From Nitrosomonas sp. PY1 (GTDB taxonomy: Bacteria > Pseudomonadota > Gammaproteobacteria > Burkholderiales > Nitrosomonadaceae), in NCBI RefSeq assembly GCF_022836435.1, contig NZ_BQXC01000002.1, forward strand, positions 1-58,786: a stretch of DNA of 58,786 nt. The letters run 5' to 3'. Position numbers and translations under genes: made by a program. Shown in pieces: positions 33,467-40,340 of this stretch. Position 1 is the stretch's first letter. The number at the start of each line of letters is the position of its first letter. Below the pieces are notes generated by a model that did no database searches, was not told the origin of the DNA, and saw nothing but the letters and a program-made list of their open reading frames with translations.

Positions 33467-33476
33467 CACATTATGT

Positions 33477-33761
33477 CTAGCTTACAGTTTTTTGTGTAAT
33501 TGTCGGTTTTTGACGGCTATGAAAGAGCATATCAATTGCTTCGGCTAGTAAAACTTGAACAGATGAATTTTCATCTAAAGCAATTTGACGTAATTGCTTT
33601 GATACTTCTGGAGAAAAATAACCTCCCACGTGTTTAGTATTTTTACGTGAAGGTCGATCGTGTAGGGAAGGTGCATTACTAGTAGCTCTTGTGCCTGATA
33701 TTGGTTCGACACGTTCATTAGCAGAACGCCCTTTTAAAGCTGTTGCAAATTTATTGGTCAT
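33477..33761 (-). CDS. ribbon-helix-helix centromere-binding protein (ParG-like)
   Basis: 94 residues. A basic flexible N-terminus (residues 1-45) is followed by an RHH-like segment, KHVGGYFSPEVSKQLRQIAL then DENSSVQVLLAEAIDMLFHS. The layout matches ParG-type partners of small ParA proteins: a disordered tail that stimulates the ATPase and an RHH that binds the centromere. It lies directly downstream of parA on the same strand. The name is by context and fold; sequence similarity to ParG itself is not claimed. Confidence 0.7.
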   Translation of the reverse strand: MTNKFATALKGRSANERVEPISGTRATSNAPSLHDRPSRKNTKHVGGYFSPEVSKQLRQIALDENSSVQVLLAEAIDMLFHSRQKPTITQKTVS

Positions 33762-33780
33762 GTTCTTATGGTCCTTCCAT

Positions 33781-33834
33781 TTAATTTCTCTTCGGGTTTA
33801 ATTCCTCGCTGCTTGCAGTGGGGTGCTTTATTGA
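33781..33834. repeat. parA-RHH spacer repeat, second copy
   Basis: Inverted partner of 32685-32740. Its CACTGCAAGCAGCGAGG core could fold into a short hairpin within the parA-RHH transcript. Confidence 0.85.
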
Positions 33835-34457
33835 TTCATCTTGTTCAATTGTGCACACATGAATGTGTGCAAATTTGCCGTTTCTTTTGCGGCTTTACCA
33901 TAACACTCAAACTCCTGTGCAGTTAATCCAGTAATCAATGATCGGGCAAAGGCAATACGATTAACAAGCTGAATAGGGCATACTTCCACATTTAACTCTC
34001 CGATTGCTTCCATTGCTTCCTCTGCTTCTTGTCCCTGTGGCGCAACGGCATTCATCACAACGAAAATTGGCGTGCCTGTGGTTTGAACAAGCGCAAGAGT
34101 ATTTGAAATCGCCTCCATATCGAAAATAGCAGGGCGACAAGGAATAAGTACAAGATCAGCCACCTTGGCAGCCTCTAAAGCTGCGCTATCAGAGTGAGGT
34201 GCAGTATCAAGAAAAAGTCTTTGTCCTCCGGTTTCTTTCACACGCCGTATTTCATTATGTAAACGGCTAGCATGAGCTGATAGCACTACAGGCAATTCTT
34301 TTTCACGGCGATCCGCCCATTTTGTTGCAGAAGCTTGTGGATCGAGATCGATTAGGGCAGTATTTAATCCTGAATTTGAAGATGCAACTGCTAAATGTAA
34401 GGCAATGGTTGTTTTCCCTGAGCCTCCTTTTTGACTAATGATAGCAATAGTTTCCAT
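33828..34457 (-). CDS. parA: ParA, plasmid partition ATPase (small type)
   Basis: 209 residues from the ATG at 34455-34457 (METIAIISQKGGSGKTTIAL), with the deviant Walker A KGGSGKT, ALIDLDPQASATKWADRREK and FLDTAPHSDSAALEAAKVAD. It lacks the N-terminal HTH of large ParA proteins, so it is the ParF/type Ib kind that works with a small RHH partner. It would position plasmid copies over the nucleoid. The frame runs upstream to 34502, but that extension lies in the operator-like GTGTGCACAC site and is not family sequence. Confidence 0.92.
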   Translation of the reverse strand: METIAIISQKGGSGKTTIALHLAVASSNSGLNTALIDLDPQASATKWADRREKELPVVLSAHASRLHNEIRRVKETGGQRLFLDTAPHSDSAALEAAKVADLVLIPCRPAIFDMEAISNTLALVQTTGTPIFVVMNAVAPQGQEAEEAMEAIGELNVEVCPIQLVNRIAFARSLITGLTAQEFECYGKAAKETANLHTFMCAQLNKMNQ

Positions 34458-34492
34458 GGTAATCTCACACGTTAGATTGATCACACTGAAAT

Positions 34493-34502
34493 GTGTGCAC
34501 AC
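34493..34502. promoter_or_regulatory. GTGTGCACAC palindrome upstream of parA
   Basis: One of five occurrences (also 32882, 33235, 33406 and, as TTGTGCACAC, 33849). This copy lies about 36 bases before the parA start, a natural operator position for the RHH protein. Confidence 0.55.
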
Positions 34503-34570
34503 ATGATATTATGCATGTGTTCTTATATTTTGTAATATATAAATAATATTGATTAGAAATTAATAAATTT

Positions 34571-34596
34571 GCCCCGCGGTGAATTGCGAGTTAAAT
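34571..34596. repeat. partial hairpin-repeat copy
   Basis: GCCCCGCGGTGAATTGCGAG then TTAAAT matches the right half of the repeat family seen at 29416 and 32960, with the loop region deleted. Confidence 0.5.
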
Positions 34597-34642
34597 AATT
34601 TTATTTAAGGGTGAGGAAGGAAGAATAGAATTCACTAAATGG

Positions 34643-34990
34643 TTATTTAATTTTTTGGCTAAGTGTTTTTGAAACTTCACTTGTACTTGTTTTGTTGTTT
34701 TCATATTTGATATTTATCATTAAGCCTGTTTCTGGGATTTGGTCAAAAAAGCTTAGATCATGTTTTATATATTGCAATCCATTTTTTTGATAAAGCACAT
34801 TCTCTTTTTTATCGATATGAATGACTTCGCCAATGTTATCTTTTGATGGGTCTGCATCAACAGCGTTATATAAATTATATATACCGGGCTTGATGCCTAT
34901 AGCTTTGCTTACATTGACAGTTTTCCACTCGCCTGTGGAATCATTTTGAGTTAATTTTTGTCCGTTCATAACAAGTAATCTTTTTTTCAT
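34643..34990 (-). CDS. KfrB-domain protein, copy 1
   Basis: 115 residues beginning MKKRLLVMNGQKLTQNDSTG EWKTV, with GIKPGIYNLYNAVDADPSKD, HIDKKENVLYQKNGLQYIKH. The opening LLVMNGQ..Q and the KPGIYNLY block are the KfrB domain of IncP plasmids, whose function is unknown but linked to stable maintenance. A diverged paralogue is at 49896-50237. It stands alone between parA and the origin. Confidence 0.8.
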   Translation of the reverse strand: MKKRLLVMNGQKLTQNDSTGEWKTVNVSKAIGIKPGIYNLYNAVDADPSKDNIGEVIHIDKKENVLYQKNGLQYIKHDLSFFDQIPETGLMINIKYENNKTSTSEVSKTLSQKIK

Positions 34991-35300
34991 AGTGTCAAAT
35001 GACCTTCACTTTCATGAATAGTTAATCCAGACAACGAAAGTTGTATTTTTCTTTTATTTCTTGGCGTTAATTTTTTTAGATTTAAAATCATTTTGTATTT
35101 TAGGTGGGGGACTAAATGCAACTAGAATTGATTTCTAGCAGATTATTAAGCTGTAAAGAATATCGGTTGATGGTATCCCATTCACTGTGCGCTTAAATCG
35201 TCTTAAATGTGCCTTAAATTGTTTGAGCAAGGATTATTTTATATAACGAAGCTGTGATTTGTAATATTGTTTTTGATATAAACAGGCTAATGGTATTTTA

Positions 35301-35346
35301 ATTAATTAAGCGGGGTGGATGGTTAGCTTCACCGGGCTTAATTAAT
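35301..35346. repeat. inverted repeat inside oriV
   Basis: ATTAATTAAGC (35301-35311) and GCTTAATTAAT (35336-35346) are perfect arms around a 24-base GC-richer loop. It could be an unwinding or single-strand initiation element. Confidence 0.65.
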
Positions 35347-35407
35347 ATGTTTGTCGACAGTTACGATTAATATATTAATATGAATAAAAGAAGAAAAGAA
35401 TAAGAAG

Positions 35408-35416
35408 TTATCCACA
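35408..35416 (+). promoter_or_regulatory. DnaA box
   Basis: TTATCCACA is a perfect consensus DnaA site, 51 bases before the first iteron. Confidence 0.85.
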
Positions 35417-35467
35417 GGTTAAATACTATCTAATATCAATTAGTTATAAGGATAATAATGGTTTATC

Positions 35468-35785
35468 TGTGGGTTAAAACTATAACCTAGTGTTTAAAAG
35501 ATTGGGAGAAGTTAAATTTTTAAACTTATGTGTGAGTTGGAACTATAACTTTTTAGCTGATGTGTGAGCTGTAACTATATCTTTTTAGTTTAGGTGTGGG
35601 TTAGAACTATAACTTTTTAACTTATGTGTGAGCTGAAACTATATCTTTTAGTATCTATGTGAGTTAAAACTATAACTAAGTGTGAGTCAAAACTATATGA
35701 TATGTGGGTTAAAGCTATAACATATGTGAGTCAAAACTATATCATATGTGGGTTAAAGCTATAACATGTATGAGTCAAAATAAGA
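35468..35785 (+). repeat. eleven replication iterons with two spacings
   Basis: The 19-base motif TGTGRGTYAAARCTATAAC starts at 35468, 35531, 35563, 35595, 35627, 35658, 35681, 35703, 35725 and 35747, with a degenerate copy at about 35767. Starts 35531-35658 are 31-32 bases apart and 35658-35747 are 22-23 apart. In the second block the GTGGGTTAAAGCTATAAC and GTGAGTCAAAACTATAT variants alternate, giving a 44-base higher-order unit. These are the expected binding sites of the Rep protein encoded next door. Confidence 0.92.
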
Positions 35786-35807
35786 GTTATGTATAGATTA
35801 ATTATTC

Positions 35808-36896
35808 CTATGCTTTTTTGATAATGCGAATGTTTGATTTTTGTGCTATTGTTTTTGTATCGGTGGCACGCTTATTAGAAGCTATTTGTTCGCTAATGAA
35901 TTGTGGAGCTGCTTTAATTGTGTATTTTACGTCTGAAATAGTACGGCCTGTTTTACGCTCATCTATTTGAAGGCACTGAATAATTCCTTTTTGTTGTAAT
36001 TCATTAAAAGCAGATAGTATTTTTCTTCTGTTATCAATTTCTCGTGTTTGTTGCAACAAGCCACTTGTTTGTTTTATATCTGAATACATACATGAATATT
36101 CAGTTATGGGACTGGCTTGGGTAAAACGGTTTATGAGCCGCTTGTAAATCCATCTAGTTAATTGTTCATTACAACTCATTAAGCGGTCATAGTTAAATTG
36201 ACGATAGTCAAGATTGTTTATACTGTGGCTAATGAAGAGTGGAAGTCTTGCGATGTGATGTGTATCAGTAGATGCCAAGTATTCATTACGACCCACTGTA
36301 ACAAGGTCTTGAAGGATGTTTCCATTCCAAATTTCTTTATTGTTTTTTGAAAGAGTGATGTTGCATTTACTCATTACTTCTATAGCATGTTTTATTTGAT
36401 CAAGATCACGTGTTCGGCCCCTTATTTTAAGTTCTTTTTGTAGCATTCCCAAAGTAAACTTAACCCAGCTTTCTATTTTTTCAGGGTCATGAATCGCATA
36501 TTGTTGATCACTAAATATCTTCTTTAGAGCCTCTTCTATGAGTTCTTCTGTAACGCCAGGGAAATAAGCTTTATAGCCTCGGTTCTTTTGCTCGATTAAT
36601 GCGGGCTGAATAGAAACAGAGTATTCGTTGCCGTTTTCCTTATATGTCCATTTATAAGGTTTTGCTAATCCATCAATAGTACGCAGTTTTTCTGCTTGTT
36701 TAGTTGTAAAGAAATACTTCGGTATACGTTCCCATAATTCAACAGTATTTGAGACTTGACTTAAATCATTGGTTACAAAATGAGAAAATAAATCAAGCTG
36801 CAAACTTTTTATTGGATCTTTTGGTGGTTTCTTCATTGGGGGTCTGTGGGTATTTGATGTATTAGATTGGCTATAAATTATCGGCGAGTTAAGCAT
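35808..36896 (-). CDS. plasmid replication initiator (iteron-binding Rep)
   Basis: 362 residues. The body reads like a two-winged-helix initiator: WERIPKYFFTTKQAEKLRTI, YFPGVTEELIEEALKKIFSD, and a C-terminal winged helix with RLMSCNEQLTRWIYKRLINR and DIKQTSGLLQQTREIDNRRK. It should bind the iterons directly downstream of its own gene and load host replication proteins. It is not TrfA, although the transfer genes are IncP-like; I cannot name its incompatibility group. The gene lies between oriV and korB, and the promoter region 36897-37013 has a GTTAAAACTTTAA stretch resembling part of an iteron, a possible autorepression site. Confidence 0.85.
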   Translation of the reverse strand: MLNSPIIYSQSNTSNTHRPPMKKPPKDPIKSLQLDLFSHFVTNDLSQVSNTVELWERIPKYFFTTKQAEKLRTIDGLAKPYKWTYKENGNEYSVSIQPALIEQKNRGYKAYFPGVTEELIEEALKKIFSDQQYAIHDPEKIESWVKFTLGMLQKELKIRGRTRDLDQIKHAIEVMSKCNITLSKNNKEIWNGNILQDLVTVGRNEYLASTDTHHIARLPLFISHSINNLDYRQFNYDRLMSCNEQLTRWIYKRLINRFTQASPITEYSCMYSDIKQTSGLLQQTREIDNRRKILSAFNELQQKGIIQCLQIDERKTGRTISDVKYTIKAAPQFISEQIASNKRATDTKTIAQKSNIRIIKKA

Positions 36897-37013
36897 GTCT
36901 TACTACCTCTTTGACCTAGAAAATAAGTTAAAACTTTAATTCAGAGCTCTATAACAAATAAATATTTATATATCGGTTATTTATTAGTTTTAAATATCTT
37001 ATATATCTTTTTA

Positions 37014-37880
37014 TTATTTTGCAAAGTTAACTAATTTATCTAGTAAAGTTGATAGATGTGTTCGTTCCTGTATTGTCAGACTATCAAGAGCTTTAGCTGA
37101 TATATCATTTTGTGTTTCAATTTTTTCATGAAACTGGCCTAAAAGAGTTAGTAATTTATCGTTGGAGTAATGGGGTGGTGGGTTTGTTTTCTTTTTGCTA
37201 TTTAGAATTTTAGTATCTGGATTGCTTGTAGTCTGAGTAATTTGTTTCTCTTCTGTTTTAATGAATTGGCGTAAAAGTTTGACGGAGCCGCGTGTTATTT
37301 CTTGTTCTGAATTATTTAACCATTCAATTACAATTTCAGGAGCTTCTTTAAACGCATTAACAAGGCTATTTATTACTATTACATCTTGCGTTCTCCCGGC
37401 ATTAAATATAGTTGCAATTGTTTTTGGTAAATTTAGGAGTGTGTAGTGTTGTGATACAAATCCGGGAGATTTACCAATCATCTTCGAAATTTCTACATTT
37501 TTAAATCCTTTGGAATATTGATAACCAATAAAATCAGCAATTTCTCTTGGTGTTAAAGCATCTCGTTGTAGGTTTTCAATCATTTGATCAACTTTAGAGT
37601 AATCGGTGTCTATAAAAGCCGGGATTGTTTTTTTCTTGGCGAGTATAGATGCTCGAAAGCGTCTGGCGCCGTGATTTATAATAAAGCGGCCTTCTATTTG
37701 GGGGTGAGGATGTACTGAAATTGGGGTTTTCACACCACGAAGACGGATAGTGTCTGAAAGTTCTTGTAAGGTCACGGGATCAAATTCAGTACGTGGCTGG
37801 TTAGGATCTTCATCAATCAAGCTTAAATCAAGCTCTAATGAACTTACCTTAATAAGGCTATTTTTAGTGCTGTAATTCAT
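37014..37880 (-). CDS. korB: KorB-like ParB-family regulator
   Basis: 288 residues matching IncP KorB through IDEDPNQPRTEFDPVTLQEL, RLRGVKTPISVHPH, RFIINHGARRFRAS (the ParB CTPase box), then the helix-turn-helix region ISKMIGKSPGFVSQHYTLLN and EITRGSVKLLRQF. The C-terminal part is shorter and Lys/Gln-rich. KorB is a global repressor and partition protein that acts with a ParA partner. I did not find the IncP operator TTTAGCSGCTAAA in the window, so its DNA target may have changed. Same strand as rep, upstream of it. Confidence 0.9.
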   Translation of the reverse strand: MNYSTKNSLIKVSSLELDLSLIDEDPNQPRTEFDPVTLQELSDTIRLRGVKTPISVHPHPQIEGRFIINHGARRFRASILAKKKTIPAFIDTDYSKVDQMIENLQRDALTPREIADFIGYQYSKGFKNVEISKMIGKSPGFVSQHYTLLNLPKTIATIFNAGRTQDVIVINSLVNAFKEAPEIVIEWLNNSEQEITRGSVKLLRQFIKTEEKQITQTTSNPDTKILNSKKKTNPPPHYSNDKLLTLLGQFHEKIETQNDISAKALDSLTIQERTHLSTLLDKLVNFAK

Positions 37881-38001
37881 TATCTTTTGGTATTTTTTCT
37901 AGAATTTATAAGGATAAAATTATCAATACAGATTTATTACTTTATAAACCGGAAGCACCTAAATTAATTCTTTGCTATATCAGTTATTCTCTCCTAGAAA
38001 A

Positions 38002-38027
38002 CATAAAGATATCATTGTATCTTTATG
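38002..38027. promoter_or_regulatory. inverted repeat in the korB-trbA divergent region
   Basis: CATAAAGATA (38002-38011) and TATCTTTATG (38018-38027) are perfect 10-base arms 6 bases apart, midway between the divergent korB and trbA starts. A good candidate operator for KorB or TrbA. Confidence 0.6.
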
Positions 38028-38163
38028 GATATATAAGTTAAAGTTAAATGTAATACAAAAAATTATTGAATCAATATTCAAAAGCTGATTCTTTAACAGG
38101 ATAAACATTAACCCATATGGCGAGTACTAACCGAATCAAGTCAAACGCAGGGAGAAAGTAAGC

Positions 38164-38544
38164 TTGTACAACCAGATATTTTTAACAAATGTAATACGAG
38201 TACTGGATGAGTTAAACATGACAAAAATAGAGTTGGCTGAAAAAGCTAATATCTCACTATCTTTTTTGTCTGACCTGACAAAAGATAGGGCCAACCCGTC
38301 ATTAAGAATTATGGAGGCTATTGCAAATGCTCTGGAAACACCACTTCCTATCCTTTTAGAGCAAACAAATCTTTCTGAAGCAGAAATGAAAGAACTTATG
38401 AGCGTGACACCAAAATCAAACTTACCAGAAGGGCTATTACACGTGTGTGGGACACTCACGAAGTTTCAAGCTTATCAGGTTCGAATTTGGGACACGGAAA
38501 ATAAAAAGCAGGTATTAACCCGTAAAAAAAGAAAAGTAAAATAG
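38164..38544 (+). CDS. trbA: TrbA-like transcriptional regulator
   Basis: 126 residues: an XRE helix-turn-helix (LNMTKIELAEKANISLSFLS, then DLTKDRANPSLRIMEAIANA) and a C-terminal part (PLPILLEQTNLSEAEMKELM, SNLPEGLLHVCGTLTKFQAY) that follows IncP TrbA. The start is a TTG at 38164 with GGGAG about 9 bases upstream; an ATG occurs only 19 codons later, inside the conserved domain. TrbA represses transfer operons and sits just before trbB, as in RP4. Confidence 0.88.
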   Translation: MYNQIFLTNVIRVLDELNMTKIELAEKANISLSFLSDLTKDRANPSLRIMEAIANALETPLPILLEQTNLSEAEMKELMSVTPKSNLPEGLLHVCGTLTKFQAYQVRIWDTENKKQVLTRKKRKVK

Positions 38545-38609
38545 TAGTTGCATTAATTAGTATCTCGTTATATTGTTAATTAAGTTTAACGAATAAACGG
38601 GATATATCC

Positions 38610-39572
38610 ATGTTAGATTCTGAAGATAGTTGCGCGACGCTGAAAGACAGAGCCAAGCGAAAGCTGGATCGAGACATGGGACCATTACTAATCAATGCGC
38701 TGAATGATCCCCAAACGGTTGAACTAATGGTCAACGCCGATGGCCGCGTCTGGCTTGAAAAACTGGGTGAGACAATGGCGTGTATCGGTGATCTGCGGCC
38801 AGCCCAGGCCGAAGCCATTATCAAAACAGTCGCCGGATACCACAGCAAAGAAGTCACCAAGCTAAAACCCATTATTGAAGGCGAGTTTCCACTCGATGGT
38901 TCTCGTTTCGCCGGACAACTTCCCCCCATAGTGTCATCCCCAACATTCGCTATCCGCAAAAAAGCGGTTGCGATATTCACGCTAGAACAATACGTTGAGC
39001 AAAGAATGATGACGGTTAAGCAATGCCAGAAAATCAAATCTGCCGTTGCAGAACATCGCAACATCCTTGTTGTGGGTGGCACCGGCTCCGGTAAAACCAC
39101 ACTGGTTAATGCAATCATCAATGAAATGGTCAACCATGATCCGTCTGAGCGGATTTTCATCATTGAAGATACCGGGGAGATTCAATGTGCTGCAGAGAAT
39201 TTTGTGCAATACCACACGTCATTAGATGTTTCGATGACCCAACTACTCAAAACCACCTGGCGTATGCGTCCAGATCGAATACTGGTAGGGGAGGTGAGGG
39301 GTGAGGAAGCACTGGATTTACTCGATGCCTGGAATACAGGCCATGAAGGTGGAGCGGCCACACTACACGCCAATGATGCACTTTCAGGACTAACCAGATT
39401 AAATTCATTAATTACACGTAACAAATCAGCACCTGCGGATATTGATGCACTAATCGGAGAAGTTGTGCATTTGGTCGTGCATATACTTCGCACACCAACG
39501 GGACGTCGTATTCAGGAAATCATAGAAGTTGATGGTCACAGGCGGGGTAGTTTCCGCATCAAAAAATTCTAA
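38610..39572 (+). CDS. trbB: TrbB, VirB11-type secretion ATPase
   Basis: 320 residues. Walker [21 protein letters not shown] near residue 155, the Asp box [16 protein letters not shown], Walker [21 protein letters not shown] and a His box [19 protein letters not shown] hexameric traffic ATPase at the cytoplasmic face of the mating-pair formation (Mpf) channel. First gene of Tra2, 65 bases after trbA. Confidence 0.96.
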   Translation: MLDSEDSCATLKDRAKRKLDRDMGPLLINALNDPQTVELMVNADGRVWLEKLGETMACIGDLRPAQAEAIIKTVAGYHSKEVTKLKPIIEGEFPLDGSRFAGQLPPIVSSPTFAIRKKAVAIFTLEQYVEQRMMTVKQCQKIKSAVAEHRNILVVGGTGSGKTTLVNAIINEMVNHDPSERIFIIEDTGEIQCAAENFVQYHTSLDVSMTQLLKTTWRMRPDRILVGEVRGEEALDLLDAWNTGHEGGAATLHANDALSGLTRLNSLITRNKSAPADIDALIGEVVHLVVHILRTPTGRRIQEIIEVDGHRRGSFRIKKF

Positions 39573-39591
39573 ATCAAAAAAGAGGTATTCA

Positions 39592-40026
39592 ATGAAATAT
39601 GCCATGGCACTGGAAAACTCGAAAGTTTCTGTTCTCAAAAACTCATTAATCGTATTAATTCTGTTTCTATTGTTTGTTCCGGAGCTAGCGCTTGCATCAG
39701 TGGGTGGCGGCGGTGCATTACCGTATGAAACCTGGCTTGTGAGTCTCAGAAATTCAGTTACTGGTCCCGTTGCTTTTACGCTCTCCATTGTCGGCATTGT
39801 TGTTGCCGGTGGTATTTTGATCTTTGGTGGCGAACTAAACGCATTTTTCAGAACATTGATTTTTATTGTCTTGGTCATGGCGCTATTGATCGGCGCACAA
39901 AACATCATGACCAATCTGTTTGGTGGTGCTGTCATTTCATCTGGAGGCGAGGTATTACAACTCACGCTAGAATCGACTGACGAATTGATTACGCCAGAAA
40001 GTAACACAAGTGAGGGCAGGGGATAG
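39592..40026 (+). CDS. trbC: TrbC, conjugative pilin precursor
   Basis: 144 residues from the ATG at 39592, which has AGAGG 7 bases upstream; the frame is open back into trbB but that extension is not family-like. A long leader ends at about ELALA-S, then two membrane helices ([20 protein letters not shown] and [18 protein letters not shown]). In RP4 the peptide is trimmed and cyclised by TraF to form the pilus. Confidence 0.92.
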   Translation: MKYAMALENSKVSVLKNSLIVLILFLLFVPELALASVGGGGALPYETWLVSLRNSVTGPVAFTLSIVGIVVAGGILIFGGELNAFFRTLIFIVLVMALLIGAQNIMTNLFGGAVISSGGEVLQLTLESTDELITPESNTSEGRG

Positions 40027-40028
40027 CC

Positions 40029-40340
40029 ATGTCCTTGCGCTTAACGCAGATCAGGCAATCCGCGAATCGCCCCAATCTTTTTATGGGTGGTGATAGGGAA
40101 CTTGTCATGTTCTCCGGATTGTTGGCTTTTGCGTTGATATTCAGTGCATTTGAATTCAAGGCATTTGTATTTGGAACCACCTTATGGGTTTTTGCCTTAT
40201 TTGCATTGCGCCTGATGGCAAAGAATGACCCGCTGTTACGCAAGGTGTATTTGCGGCACCGTAAATACAGAACCTATTATGCGGCACGTAGTACGCCTTT
40301 CTACGAAAACACAAAGTCACAAGGGAAACAATACCGATGA
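40029..40340 (+). CDS. trbD: TrbD, VirB3-like membrane protein
   Basis: 103 residues with the VirB3 pattern: short cytoplasmic N-terminus (RLTQIRQSANRPNLFMGGDR), two close membrane helices (MFSGLLAFALIFSAFEFKAF and VFGTTLWVFALFALRLMAKN) and a polar tail with DPLLRKVYLRHRKY. Inner-membrane part of the transfer channel, working with TrbE. Overlaps trbE by 4 bases. Confidence 0.93.
   Translation: MSLRLTQIRQSANRPNLFMGGDRELVMFSGLLAFALIFSAFEFKAFVFGTTLWVFALFALRLMAKNDPLLRKVYLRHRKYRTYYAARSTPFYENTKSQGKQYR

Larger units (their letters stand above)
32180..33476. other. 1.3 kb non-coding AT-rich region, probable centromere region
   Basis: No credible gene. It contains three of the five GTGTGCACAC palindromes (32882-32891, 33235-33244, 33406-33415), the long inverted repeat at 33187-33268, an 8-bp tandem array at 33422, a hairpin-repeat half-copy at 32960 and an inverted copy (32685-32740) of the parA-RHH spacer. 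AAACGACCGTTT at 32347-32358 resembles the palindrome before the broken resolvase. Density of repeats beside parA suggests a partition site. Confidence 0.6.
34991..35807. other. oriV: origin of vegetative replication (oriV)
   Basis: 817 bases without genes, next to the initiator gene. It holds AT-rich DNA (34991-35110 and 35230-35400), an 11-bp inverted repeat at 35301-35346, a perfect DnaA box TTATCCACA at 35408-35416 and eleven iterons from 35468 to 35785. This is the classic arrangement of an iteron-regulated origin. Confidence 0.88.

Noticed and set aside
35549..35562. KorB operator candidate (TTTAGC...)
   Set aside because: Only a half-site is present; the full TTTAGCSGCTAAA palindrome was not found by eye here or elsewhere.
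35468..35785. Possible CRISPR-like repeats upstream of rep
   Set aside because: Spacing of 22 and 32 bases with short AT-rich gaps next to a DnaA box and Rep gene; these are iterons.
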